This document shows positions 1 to 7,895 of a DNA stretch of 64,000 bases, piece after piece. Under the pieces are notes generated by a model, which had not been told where the DNA came from, made no database searches, and saw only the letters and a list, made by a program, of their open reading frames with translations. Made by a program: the position numbers and the translations under genes. Numbering within the stretch: the stretch's first letter is position 1; each line of letters opens with the position of its first letter. This DNA is from Bordetella sp. H567. Its GTDB lineage: Bacteria > Pseudomonadota > Gammaproteobacteria > Burkholderiales > Burkholderiaceae_B. Where the stretch lies: the NCBI RefSeq assembly GCF_001704295.1, contig NZ_CP012334.1, positions 1,190,084 to 1,254,083 on the forward strand, in the 5' to 3' direction.

Positions 1-250
1 CCGACGGCCGGCCCCAACCACGCGCGGCGTCGGGTCCCAGGTTGCGGTCGCGTGGCTGCTGGCTGTGGCAATAGACGCAGCCGTTGGAAATATAGATATT
101 GCGGCCGCGCAGTTGTTGTTCGGTATAGGGCTTGAGCCCCGGCGGCGGCTGGATGTCGCGCACCTGCACGTAGGGCAGCACGACCAGGGCCGCGGTGGCG
201 ACGGCCAGCGCGACCATGGCGCCGGCGGCAAGCTTGACTTCATTTTCCAT
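1..250 (-). CDS. ccoO: cbb3 cytochrome c oxidase subunit II (CcoO/FixO), 3' part outside window
   Basis: Membrane-anchored monohaem cytochrome c subunit of the cbb3 terminal oxidase, which passes electrons to CcoN. Reading leftward from 250 it begins MENEVKLAAGAMVALAVATA, with one N-terminal membrane anchor, and then carries the haem-binding motif CVYCH followed by SQQPRD, as is typical of CcoO. The start codon lies inside the last codons of ccoN (11-base overlap around 240-250), which indicates translational coupling. About 83 residues are present; the remainder lies beyond position 1. It is too short to appear as a closed reading frame, but the start, anchor and CxxCH make the call secure. 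Any ccoQ or ccoP genes would lie to the left. Confidence 0.9.
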   Translation of the reverse strand, partial: MENEVKLAAGAMVALAVATAALVVLPYVQVRDIQPPPGLKPYTEQQLRGRNIYISNGCVYCHSQQPRDRNLGPDAARGWGRPS

Positions 251-1880
251 GAGCGGCCTCCCGTGGCTGCCAGAACAGGGCGGCGCCCGTGCGATGCGGC
301 CCGAAGCGCAAGGCCATGGCAAAGAAATGGCCCACGAACACCAGGTGACCCAGCGTCATCAGCGCGCCGCCGATGCTGCGCGACTTCAGCCAGGGGAGGG
401 TGACCAGGATCGAGTCATTGAAACTGCGCGAGGCGTCGAGCATGGCCATGCCCTGTTGCCAGCCGCCGATCGACAGGCCGATCACATAGACGAGGACGCC
501 CAGGCCCACCAGCCAGAAATGCAGCTGGATCAGCCACGGATACGGCCACTCCCACGCCAGGACGCGCGGCATCATGAAATAAATGGCGCCGAACATGACC
601 ATCGACACGAAGGCATACATGCCCAGGTGTGCATGCGCCACGGTGAAATGGGTGAAATGCGTTACCGCATTGACGCTGCGCAGGGCCTCGACGGACCCCT
701 CCAGCGACGAAGCCAGGTACATCAGTCCGCCGAACATCATGAAGCGAAGCGTGGGGGAATAGGCCGCCAGGTACATCTGGCCCTTCAGCGTGCGCTTCAT
801 GTTGACGGTAAAGGCGACGACCGGGATGATCATCATGATGCTCTGCACGATGGACAGCGTGGTCAGCCAGCCCGGCACCGGTCCGCCGATAAGGTGGTGT
901 CCGCCGACCTGTCCGTAAAAGAAGGCCAGGGTCCAGAAGCCCAGCAGCGACAGGTTGTACGACACCACCGGCCGTCCGATGATTTTCGGCAGGAAATAAT
1001 AGATGGCCCCCACGCTGACCGGGGTAAACCAAAGGCCCAGCGCGTTGTGGCCGTACCACCAGTTGGTGGTCGCCTGCTGCACGCCCGTGTGCACGCCGGG
1101 CAGGTTGGCGACGGCGAACAACACCGCGATCCACAGCAGCGCCGCCACCATGTACCAGACGCTGACGTACAGGTGGTCGACGCGCCGGTTGACCAGCGTG
1201 AACAGGACCGGCAGGATCACCAACGCGAATCCCGCGAAGATGAAGATGTCGATTTGCCATGGAATTTCAAGAAACTCCATGCCGTCGGTCCAGCCGGCCG
1301 CGACCGCACCCACGCCGGCCGCGATACCGGCGTTAAGGAAGGCGCTACCCAGCATGGCCCACGCCGCTCCGTGCAAGCGCGTGCGCAGCAGGCGCGGCAG
1401 CACCCACAGGATGACGCCCAGCGCCGCGTTGGACGACCAGCCGTAGATGACGGCATTCAGGTGCACCGTACGCAAGCGCCCGAACGACAGCCACGCCTGC
1501 TGGTCCAGCCAGTCGGGCGCGTGCAGCTTGATGGACGAAACCAGTCCTGCGGCCGAACCCACCAGCAGCCACAGGCAGGCGAACGCGACGAACATGAACA
1601 CCGTGCACGCGCTGGAGCGATCGGCCTCGATATGGGCGTCGACCTCGCTCTGTCCCGCCACGCCGCACGCACGCGCATCCGCGGCGGCCGCAAGGGCCTG
1701 GCGTCCGTGGCGGTCCAGCGTGGGGTCGTCCACCTTGCCGGCCTCTCCGGACGCGAAGATGACAGAGGCCGCGGCCGGATTCTCCACCAATAGCCCTTTG
1801 CGCAAGGACCAGATGAATGCAAACAGGCCGATAAGCGACAGCAGGAACGCGCCCAGGAGGCTGAGAACGGCGCTATCCAT
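240..1880 (-). CDS. ccoN: cbb3 cytochrome c oxidase subunit I (CcoN) with a CcoS-like N-terminal extension
   Basis: Catalytic haem-copper subunit of the cbb3 oxidase, an inner-membrane proton-pumping enzyme with high oxygen affinity; 546 residues against about 475 for usual CcoN. Visible ligand motifs are VHLNAVIYGW (low-spin haem His), NWWYGHNALGLWF (Tyr-His region at CuB), VGGHHLIGGP (CuB His pair) and HFTVAHAHLGMYAF (haem His ligands). Residues 1-55 form an extra membrane segment followed by WSLRKG...VIF...DDP, resembling the small assembly protein CcoS fused in front, and residues 56-90 look like a linker. The start at 1880 is preceded by GGGAGGCGAC, a good ribosome site. It overlaps ccoO. 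I saw no clear FNR/ANR box upstream. The family call is firm; the CcoS comparison is made by eye. Confidence 0.93.
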   Translation of the reverse strand: MDSAVLSLLGAFLLSLIGLFAFIWSLRKGLLVENPAAASVIFASGEAGKVDDPTLDRHGRQALAAAADARACGVAGQSEVDAHIEADRSSACTVFMFVAFACLWLLVGSAAGLVSSIKLHAPDWLDQQAWLSFGRLRTVHLNAVIYGWSSNAALGVILWVLPRLLRTRLHGAAWAMLGSAFLNAGIAAGVGAVAAGWTDGMEFLEIPWQIDIFIFAGFALVILPVLFTLVNRRVDHLYVSVWYMVAALLWIAVLFAVANLPGVHTGVQQATTNWWYGHNALGLWFTPVSVGAIYYFLPKIIGRPVVSYNLSLLGFWTLAFFYGQVGGHHLIGGPVPGWLTTLSIVQSIMMIIPVVAFTVNMKRTLKGQMYLAAYSPTLRFMMFGGLMYLASSLEGSVEALRSVNAVTHFTHFTVAHAHLGMYAFVSMVMFGAIYFMMPRVLAWEWPYPWLIQLHFWLVGLGVLVYVIGLSIGGWQQGMAMLDASRSFNDSILVTLPWLKSRSIGGALMTLGHLVFVGHFFAMALRFGPHRTGAALFWQPREAAHGK

Positions 1881-1950
1881 GTCGCCTCCCGGCCGGTCGA
1901 TGGCTGTCTATGCTCGAAATATGGGCTTCCATTTCCCTTCCCCGTTTCTT

Positions 1951-1972
1951 GCAAGGCGGCAGCGCGCCTTGC
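1951..1972. terminator. stem-loop between ccoN and peroxiredoxin-like gene
   Basis: GCAAGGCG (1951-1958) pairs perfectly with CGCCTTGC (1965-1972) across a six-base loop. It lies 72-93 bases beyond the stop of the minus-strand gene at 2044 and upstream of ccoN. There is no clear T-run on either side, so it may be a weak or factor-assisted terminator, or an mRNA 3' hairpin. Confidence 0.3.
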
Positions 1973-2043
1973 TTATGCGTTCTGGAGCGTCCCGTGCCGC
2001 CAAGTCACCACGATGGCGTGGATAGCCCCATGCCGATAGGCGC

Positions 2044-2580
2044 TCAGAGCGGACCGTCATACTCGCCACGTGCCGGATAGTCCTTGGTGATGGCGAAATC
2101 GACGGCCTGAAGCAATTCGGAGAACACCGGGCGCGCGAACGGCATGGTCTGGACCGCGCCGTAATACAAGGTGCCGTCCGGCCGCACGAGGAAGACGCCC
2201 GGTTCGGAAAAGAGCGGCGGCTCGTCGATGCCGACCGATGTCTTTCCCCGCGACGATGAAATATAGAGTCCCCATTGGCGGGCAACCGTGAGGGGCAGGG
2301 AGTGCCCGAATCGCAAGTTCTCGGCACCCACTTTGCGCGCCATCTCCTGGGCGCGATCAGGCGTGTCGGAGCTGATGGCAATGACTTTCGTGCCTCGACG
2401 CTCGTACTCCGGCACCAGCGGGCCGAGGTCGCGCAGATACTTCAGGCAGATCGGGCAGTGCAGGCCGCGGTAGAACGAGATGAGCGTGAAGCGCTCCGGC
2501 GCATCAGCGGCAAGGTCGAACTCGCCATGGGCAAGAGTCGGAACGCGCAGTTCGGGAACGGGTTTCCGGGGTAGCAGCAT
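2044..2580 (-). CDS. AhpC/TSA-family peroxiredoxin-like thioredoxin-fold protein
   Basis: Cytoplasmic thioredoxin-fold protein of 178 residues, probably reducing peroxides. The sequence shows LISFYRGLHCPICLKYL near residue 35, with the peroxidatic-type Cys and a second Cys three residues later (CPIC). GVFLVRPDGTLYYGAVQTM follows in the C-terminal half. This is the PRX-like AhpC/TSA subgroup rather than a typical 2-Cys AhpC. I chose the start at 2580 because AGGAGAAACA stands directly before it and no signal peptide is needed; a longer reading frame upstream lacks such a site. It stands alone between the cbb3 operon and the divergent P460 genes, so a role in redox defence near the respiratory chain is inference. 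Confidence 0.8.
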   Translation of the reverse strand: MLLPRKPVPELRVPTLAHGEFDLAADAPERFTLISFYRGLHCPICLKYLRDLGPLVPEYERRGTKVIAISSDTPDRAQEMARKVGAENLRFGHSLPLTVARQWGLYISSSRGKTSVGIDEPPLFSEPGVFLVRPDGTLYYGAVQTMPFARPVFSELLQAVDFAITKDYPARGEYDGPL

Positions 2581-2872
2581 TGTTTCTCCTTGGTAGGTCC
2601 TTATCCTGGCCGGCCTGAACGCCGACACGGCGAGGCAGCGAGGTATCTCGAGTCCGCGCCGCGCTCAAGGATGCGCGCACGCCAGCCGCGCGCATCATGC
2701 GCCGCGCGCGGCGGAACATGCGGGCGGATTATGCGGGCAAGCCGGCCAGGAAAGGCAAGGCTTGCCGCCGCGTTTCGAATATTTGGACGAATCAGAACAT
2801 TTTCGAGACCACGCGGTACGTGGGTAAAGATACGATGAGCGCCCAACTATTCGTGGAAAGAAGGAGATAAGT

Positions 2873-3469
2873 ATGCGTATTTCGGTATTGATTGCCACCG
2901 TGGTTTCCAGCGCACTTGTCATGACAGCCGCGGTCGCGGAATCGTCAGGCAAGGACGGCAGCACACAAGCTAAAAAGCGCTATCTGCCCGAATATACGAA
3001 ATCGGGCGAACTGATCCTGCCGAAGAATTTCCATGAGTGGGTGTACGTCGGCTCGCCGCTCACGCCCAACGCGCTCAACGGCGGCAAGGCCAATTTTCCT
3101 GAATTTCACAACGTCTACATCGAGCCGGGTTCGTACGAGATCTACAAGAAGACTGGTGAATTCCCCGAAGGAACGATCTTCTTCAAGGAACTGCAGCTGA
3201 CGCTCCCGGCCCAGAATCCGGATGGATCGCGCACGGAGGCATCCGGCCGCGGCTACTTTCCCGGAAAGTTCAATGGCGCCGACGTGACCGTGAAGGATTC
3301 CAAGCGCTACGCCGCCACCGGAGGCTGGGGTTACTTCAACTTCAATCACCACGAGCCGAAGGCCCCGACGGCCACGGCCAAGGCCAACGAGGAATGCGCG
3401 TTCTGCCACAGGGCGAGCGCGAAGAAAGACGACGTCTGGACCCAGTTCTATCCGCTCCTGGACAACTGA
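2873..3469 (+). CDS. cytochrome P460 family protein, copy 1
   Basis: Secreted c-type haem protein of the cytochrome P460 / cytochrome c'-beta family, which oxidises hydroxylamine or binds NO in the periplasm. The 198 residues start with a signal peptide (MRISVLIATVVSSALVMTAAVAES). The middle has GTIFFKELQLTLP, holding a Lys in the place where P460 members carry the haem-crosslinking Lys, then ATGGWGYFNF, and a C-terminal haem motif CAFCH. AAGGAGATAAGT precedes the ATG. The second P460 gene follows 47 bases later, presumably in one transcript. The covalent haem would need the ccm machinery encoded 2 kb downstream. Whether it has hydroxylamine-oxidising activity cannot be told from sequence. 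Confidence 0.85.
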   Translation: MRISVLIATVVSSALVMTAAVAESSGKDGSTQAKKRYLPEYTKSGELILPKNFHEWVYVGSPLTPNALNGGKANFPEFHNVYIEPGSYEIYKKTGEFPEGTIFFKELQLTLPAQNPDGSRTEASGRGYFPGKFNGADVTVKDSKRYAATGGWGYFNFNHHEPKAPTATAKANEECAFCHRASAKKDDVWTQFYPLLDN

Positions 3470-3516
3470 AAACGTCAATGAACCGTACCGGTTCACCAAC
3501 ACAAGGGAACAGTGCC

Positions 3517-4095
3517 ATGAAAATCATCGGTGCCTTGGGACTTGCCCTGGTCGGCTTGTCCATGATGGTCGACGTCACCGCCTTCGGGCAGACGCACACG
3601 CGCTCGCAGTATGGCGCAACGACCAAGGCCGTTGTCGACGACAAAGGCAATATGCACGTGCCGGCGGACTACCGGACCACCTACCAGATGCTGGGTACGT
3701 GGGCAGTGGCGGCAGAAAAGACCCCTGGATCGAAGCAGATTCATGTGGTCTATGCATCGCCTGGAACCATCGCCGCGTACCGCAAGGCAGGACATTTTCC
3801 AGATGGCACTGTTCTCGTGAAGGAGGTGTTCAACACGACCACCCAGCCGATGACGACCGGAACGGTGAGCAGTGCCGGTACCCTCGCCGGCTGGTTCGTC
3901 ATGGTGAAAGACGACGTCGGCCGGTTTCCCAAGAACAAGCTCTGGGGCGACGGCTGGGGCTGGTCCTGGTTCGATGCGGGTGATCCCAAGAAGACGACAT
4001 CGACCGACTACAAGAAGGACTGCCTGGGCTGTCATGTGCCGGCGCAGGCGTCGGATTGGATCTATACCCACGGCTATCCGCCGCTGGTCCAGTAA
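3517..4095 (+). CDS. cytochrome P460 family protein, copy 2
   Basis: Second periplasmic P460-type monohaem protein, 192 residues from the ATG at 3517. That start puts the signal peptide (MKIIGALGLALVGLSMMVDVTAFGQ, cleavage near 25) at the very N-terminus; an in-frame ATG at 3478 would prepend 13 polar residues. GTVLVKEVFNTTTQ holds the candidate crosslinking Lys, then LAGWFVMVKD and WGDGWGWSWF, and CLGCH near the C-terminus. It differs much from copy 1, so the two are old paralogues rather than a recent duplication. A GC-rich terminator-like stem follows. Function inferred: hydroxylamine or NO chemistry. Confidence 0.84.
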   Translation: MKIIGALGLALVGLSMMVDVTAFGQTHTRSQYGATTKAVVDDKGNMHVPADYRTTYQMLGTWAVAAEKTPGSKQIHVVYASPGTIAAYRKAGHFPDGTVLVKEVFNTTTQPMTTGTVSSAGTLAGWFVMVKDDVGRFPKNKLWGDGWGWSWFDAGDPKKTTSTDYKKDCLGCHVPAQASDWIYTHGYPPLVQ

Positions 4096-4102
4096 ACCGG
4101 CT

Positions 4103-4148
4103 GGGCCGCGACGGCGTACCATAAGCCGAGGTGGTACGGCCGTGGCCC
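4103..4148 (+). terminator. imperfect GC-rich hairpin after the P460 pair
   Basis: Nested arms GGGCC/GGCCC, ACGGC/GCCGT and GTACCA/TGGTAC close on a ten-base loop, with one bulge, and are followed by ATTTTC. It sits directly after the second P460 stop, so it probably ends that transcript before the gene at 4201. Confidence 0.5.
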
Positions 4149-4200
4149 ATTTTCGCATCGGGCCGAACGTAGGCGCTGGCGTGGCGCAGGGAGAAAGACG

Positions 4201-5118
4201 ATGAAGGCGATCGTGGTGAGTGATCAGGCAGCGGGAATGGCCGGGATGAAACTGGCCGAACGTCCCGAGCCGCAGGCAGCGATCAACGATGTTGTCGTGC
4301 AGATTCATGCGTCGGGATTCGTTCCGACCGAGTTGGAGTGGCCTTCGACCTGGACCGATCGCCGCGACCTGGTCCGCACACCGGCTATCCTCGGCCACGA
4401 GCTGGCCGGCGTGGTGACCGCCTTGGGCTACGGCACGACGGGGCTGTCGGTGGGGCAGCGGGTGTTCGGCCTTGCGGACTGGTATCGCGACGGCACCCTG
4501 GCCGAGTATGTGGCGATCGAGGCACGCAACCTTGCGCCGCTGCCCGGTGATGTGGACTTCACGGTGGGCGCGAGCCTGCCGATCTCGGGACTGACGGCGT
4601 GGCAAGGGCTGTTCCAGCACGGGCATCTTCAGGCAGGCCAGCGCGTCCTCGCCCACGGTGCGGCGGGCGCGGTCGGCACGATGGTGACGCAGCTTGCACG
4701 AGAGGCGGGTGCCTACGTAATCGGCACCGGGCGTGCCGCGGACCGCCAGAAAGCCCTTGAGTTCGGCGCGCAGGAATTCGTCGATCTCGACAACGACACG
4801 CTGGAAGATATCGGCGGCGTCGATCTGGTATTCGACGTCATCGGCGGCGCCATCGGGAAACGGTCCGCGGCGCTGATTCGAGCCGGAGGAACGCTGGTGT
4901 CCGTTGTCGGATCGCCCGAAGCCCGGCCGGTCAACGGCGTGGCGGTGGACTTTGTTGTCGAGTCGGATCGTGCCCAGCTGAACGAGATCGTCCAGCGGGT
5001 GCGCGACGGACGACTGCGGACGAACATCGGCACGGTGGCAACCCTGGACGATGCCGTCGCCGCCTTGAATCCGACCGAGCGACTCAAGGGCAAGACGATC
5101 ATCCGCGTCCGGCCGTGA
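4201..5118 (+). CDS. zinc-independent quinone oxidoreductase / MDR-family NADP oxidoreductase
   Basis: Cytoplasmic medium-chain dehydrogenase/reductase of 305 residues, of the NADPH:quinone or enone reductase type. The N-terminal GroES-like half has [13 protein letters not shown] and VGQRVFGL. The nucleotide-binding half has [18 protein letters not shown], the variant Rossmann signature of quinone oxidoreductases. No structural-zinc cysteine cluster is visible, which fits the zinc-independent branch. GGGAGAAAGACG precedes the ATG. It ends seven bases before ccmA, but its own start follows a likely terminator, so it may be the first gene of the transcript that continues into ccm. The substrate is unknown; a link to cytochrome maturation is not evident. 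Confidence 0.82.
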   Translation: MKAIVVSDQAAGMAGMKLAERPEPQAAINDVVVQIHASGFVPTELEWPSTWTDRRDLVRTPAILGHELAGVVTALGYGTTGLSVGQRVFGLADWYRDGTLAEYVAIEARNLAPLPGDVDFTVGASLPISGLTAWQGLFQHGHLQAGQRVLAHGAAGAVGTMVTQLAREAGAYVIGTGRAADRQKALEFGAQEFVDLDNDTLEDIGGVDLVFDVIGGAIGKRSAALIRAGGTLVSVVGSPEARPVNGVAVDFVVESDRAQLNEIVQRVRDGRLRTNIGTVATLDDAVAALNPTERLKGKTIIRVRP

Positions 5119-5125
5119 GGACGGG

Positions 5126-5785
5126 GTGATCGCGCAGCGGCCGGACACTGCCCCTCCCGTGCTCGACGCAGTAGCGCTCGCGTGCGAACGGGACCAACGG
5201 CGGCTGTTCGCCGGCCTGAGCTTCCAGCTGCGGGCCGGCGACATGTTGCGGGTCCGCGGGCCCAACGGAAGCGGCAAAAGCAGCCTGCTGCGTCTGCTCT
5301 GCGGGTTGGCCCGGCCGACGGCGGGACATGTCGAGCTGTTTGGCCAGGCCCTGGCCCGGCAGCGTGGATCCCTTGCTTCCAGGCTGCTATGGATAGGCCA
5401 CGCCGCGGGCATCAAGGCGCTGTTGACCGCCGAGGAAAACCTGGCCTGGCTGGCAGCCTTGCACGCACGGGGAGAAACCGCCGCGATCGGGCAGGCCTTG
5501 GCGGCGGTGGGCTTGCGTGGCTTCGAGGACACACCCTGCCACGCGCTATCGGCAGGGCAACAGCGTCGCATCGCATTGGCGCGCCTGTATCTGCCCGGCA
5601 CGCCGGCGCTGTGGCTGCTGGACGAACCGTTCACCGCGCTGGACGCGGCAGGAACGGCGCAACTGGAAGCGCACCTGGCCATGCATTGCGGGCGTGGCGG
5701 TACGGTGGTGCTGACCACGCATCACGAACCGAGCCGGCGAGCGCAAGCCTACGCCGACCTTGATCTGGGGCAGTACGGCAGTTGA
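5126..5785 (+). CDS. ccmA: haem exporter ATP-binding protein CcmA
   Basis: ATPase of the CcmABCD complex, which releases holo-CcmE from CcmC in System I cytochrome c maturation. The 219 residues carry Walker [12 protein letters not shown] (about residue 45), the ABC signature [14 protein letters not shown] (about 140) and Walker [16 protein letters not shown] is the start; no better ATG exists before the Walker motif. It is the first of nine ccm genes in the order ABCDEFGHI, joined by short overlaps. The stop overlaps the possible TTG start of ccmB. Confidence 0.95.
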   Translation: MIAQRPDTAPPVLDAVALACERDQRRLFAGLSFQLRAGDMLRVRGPNGSGKSSLLRLLCGLARPTAGHVELFGQALARQRGSLASRLLWIGHAAGIKALLTAEENLAWLAALHARGETAAIGQALAAVGLRGFEDTPCHALSAGQQRRIALARLYLPGTPALWLLDEPFTALDAAGTAQLEAHLAMHCGRGGTVVLTTHHEPSRRAQAYADLDLGQYGS

Positions 5786-5787
5786 GC

Positions 5788-6453
5788 ATGGCCTTCATTT
5801 CCTTATTGAATAGTGAGCTACGTCTGTTATGCCGCCGTCCCGCGGACCTTGCCAACCCCTTGGTGTTCTTCTCGGTTGTCGTCGTGCTGTTTCCGTTGGC
5901 GCTTGGTCCGCAATCGCAGCTGCTGCGGCAGGCCGCGCCCGGGCTGCTGTGGGTCGCGGCGCTGCTGGCCGTGCTGCTCTCGCTGGACGGCCTGTTCCGT
6001 GCCGATTTCGAGGACGGTTCCCTGGAGCAGTGGATGCTCTCAACCCATCCGCTGGCGCTACTGGTGTTGGCGAAGGTCTCGGCGCATTGGCTTTGCAGCG
6101 GCCTCGCACTGGTGGTGCTCGCTCCGCTCGTGGCGCTGATGCTGGGCCTGCCGGCCGATTGCCTTCCGGTGCTGCTGCTGTCCTTGCTGCTGGGCACGCC
6201 GGTGCTCAGCCTGCTCGGCGCGGTGGGCGCGGCGCTCACGGTCGGTTTGCGGCGGGGCGGACTATTGCTGGCCCTGCTGATCCTGCCGCTGTATATCCCG
6301 GCACTGATCCTGGGCAGCGGCGCCCTGCAGGCGGCCTTGCAGGATCTCCCGGTCGCGGGACACTTGCTGTGGCTTGCCTGCCTCTCCGTGCTGGCGATCA
6401 CCCTGGCGCCGTTTGCCATCGCCGCGGGGCTATCCATCAGCGTTGCCGAATGA
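5788..6453 (+). CDS. ccmB: haem exporter permease CcmB
   Basis: Integral membrane partner of CcmA, 221 residues, with about six hydrophobic segments and the family-typical opening [20 protein letters not shown], followed by [16 protein letters not shown] prefer ATG at 5788 over an in-frame TTG two codons earlier, although no strong ribosome site is visible; coupling to ccmA translation is likely. The following gap of 46 bases to ccmC is the widest in the operon. Confidence 0.95.
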   Translation: MAFISLLNSELRLLCRRPADLANPLVFFSVVVVLFPLALGPQSQLLRQAAPGLLWVAALLAVLLSLDGLFRADFEDGSLEQWMLSTHPLALLVLAKVSAHWLCSGLALVVLAPLVALMLGLPADCLPVLLLSLLLGTPVLSLLGAVGAALTVGLRRGGLLLALLILPLYIPALILGSGALQAALQDLPVAGHLLWLACLSVLAITLAPFAIAAGLSISVAE

Positions 6454-6499
6454 CACGCCATCCACGGCGCCGGCGGACGAATCCTCACGAGCGACTCGA

Positions 6500-7255
6500 A
6501 TGAACTGGACCTGGCTACACAAATGGGGCTCGCCCAAATGGTTCTACGACATGAGCGGAAGAAGCCTGCCCTGGCTTGCCGTGGCCAGTGCGCTGCTGCT
6601 GGCGATCGGCTTGGCATGGGGACTGGTATTCGCGCCCGCCGACTACCAGCAGGGCAACAGCTTCCGGATCATCTATATCCACGTGCCGGCGGCGCTGCTG
6701 GCCCAATCCATCTACGTCACGCTGGCGCTGGCCGGTGCCGTCGGCCTGATCTGGAAAATCAAGCTGGCCGACGTGGCCCTGCGTCAGGCCGCGCCCGTCG
6801 GCGCCTGGATGACGGCCATCGCACTGGTCTCCGGCGCCATCTGGGGCAGGCCCACCTGGGGCGCCTATTGGGTATGGGACGCGCGCCTGACGTCCATGCT
6901 CATCCTGCTGTTCCTGTATCTGGGCATCATCGCGCTGGGCCAGGCAATCACGAATCGCGACAGCGCGGCCCGGGCTTGCGCGGTGCTGGCCCTGGTCGGC
7001 GTCGTCAACATCCCCATCATCAAATATTCCGTCGAGTGGTGGAACACCCTGCACCAGCCCGCCACCTTCTCGCTCACGCACAAGCCCGCCATGCCTGCGC
7101 AGATGTGGCTGCCGCTGCTGTTGTCGGTGCTGGGTTTCTATTGCTTCTTCGGGGCGGTACTTCTCGCGCGTATGCGCCTGGAAGTGTTGCGGCGCGAGGC
7201 CGGCAGCCGCTGGGTCGACGCTGAAATCGATCGACTGCTCAAGGATCGGACATGA
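6500..7255 (+). CDS. ccmC: haem chaperone/lyase CcmC
   Basis: Inner-membrane haem-handling protein that loads haem onto CcmE. The 251 residues have six membrane segments and the tryptophan-rich WWD signature [15 protein letters not shown] near the centre. Flanking periplasmic histidines are the expected haem ligands ([12 protein letters not shown] and LHQPATFS). The ATG at 6500 starts MNWTWLHKW, typical of CcmC, so the longer open frame to the left is not used. Its stop overlaps the ccmD start (ATGA). Confidence 0.95.
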   Translation: MNWTWLHKWGSPKWFYDMSGRSLPWLAVASALLLAIGLAWGLVFAPADYQQGNSFRIIYIHVPAALLAQSIYVTLALAGAVGLIWKIKLADVALRQAAPVGAWMTAIALVSGAIWGRPTWGAYWVWDARLTSMLILLFLYLGIIALGQAITNRDSAARACAVLALVGVVNIPIIKYSVEWWNTLHQPATFSLTHKPAMPAQMWLPLLLSVLGFYCFFGAVLLARMRLEVLRREAGSRWVDAEIDRLLKDRT

Positions 7256-7431
7256 TTGCATTTCCGTCGCTCGCGGATTTTCTGGCCATGGGTCGCCATG
7301 GCGCTTACGTCTGGAGCGCGTATGGGTTCTGCCTGGCACTGATGTCATTGAACGTGATGCAGCCCCTGCTGGCGCGCCGCCGCTACTTGAAGGACCTGGC
7401 GCGCCGCCGGCGCCGTGGGGTCTCGCCATGA
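7252..7431 (+). CDS. ccmD: haem exporter small protein CcmD
   Basis: Small single-span protein that stabilises the CcmC-CcmE contact and allows CcmAB to release holo-CcmE. It encodes 59 residues, [20 protein letters not shown] at the start, then a membrane helix ([16 protein letters not shown]) and a strongly basic tail (LARRRRRG). The [12 protein letters not shown] segment followed by an N-out helix is the CcmD pattern. Both ends overlap neighbours by four bases (ATGA with ccmC and with ccmE), so position and spacing confirm it despite the small size. Confidence 0.93.
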   Translation: MIAFPSLADFLAMGRHGAYVWSAYGFCLALMSLNVMQPLLARRRYLKDLARRRRRGVSP

Positions 7432-7895
7432 CCCCCGTCCGCAAAAAGCGTATGTATTGGATACTCGCCCTGGTCTGCGGCGCCAGTGCCGCCGCGGCGT
7501 TGGCGCTGGCCGCCCTGCAGGAAAACATCAACCTGTTCTACACCCCAAGCCAGATTGCCGCGGGCGAGGCGCCGCACGGCACGCGCATCCGCGCCGGCGG
7601 CATGGTCGAGACCGGGTCGCTGCAACGCACGCAAGACTCGCTGGCGCTGCGATTTCGCGTCACCGACGGCGCCCGCAGCATCGTGGTGCGCTACCAGGGC
7701 ATCCTGCCCGACCTGTTCCGCGAGGGCCAGGGCATCGTCGCTCTGGGCAGGCTCGACGACGACGGCATGCTGCGCGCCGACGAAGTCCTGGCCAAGCACG
7801 ACGAAAACTATATGCCACCCGAAGCCATGAACGCACTGAAGCAAGCCGGCGCGAGCGGCTATTCCACGCGCAGCAAGCAGGAGCCCGCCCGATGA
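7428..7895 (+). CDS. ccmE: periplasmic haem chaperone CcmE
   Basis: Membrane-anchored OB-fold protein that carries haem on a covalent histidine bond from CcmC to CcmF. The 155 residues comprise an N-terminal anchor ([20 protein letters not shown]), the beta-barrel ([27 protein letters not shown]), and the haem-binding motif HDENY near residue 125. A flexible C-terminal tail follows. Start and stop overlap ccmD and ccmF by four bases each. Confidence 0.96.
   Translation: MTPVRKKRMYWILALVCGASAAAALALAALQENINLFYTPSQIAAGEAPHGTRIRAGGMVETGSLQRTQDSLALRFRVTDGARSIVVRYQGILPDLFREGQGIVALGRLDDDGMLRADEVLAKHDENYMPPEAMNALKQAGASGYSTRSKQEPAR

Noticed and set aside
195-1793. Long plus-strand open frame opposite ccoN
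   Set aside because: Gln/His/Arg-rich translation without family features; it is the antisense shadow of a GC-rich gene with clear CcoN motifs.
1881-2043. Possible FNR/ANR site upstream of ccoN
   Set aside because: No TTGAT-N4-ATCAA-like sequence found in the region, although oxygen control of cbb3 oxidases is usual.
3493-5718. 741-codon minus-strand open frame across P460, oxidoreductase and ccmA
   Set aside because: Covers three well-supported plus-strand genes; composition typical of antisense frames in GC-rich DNA.
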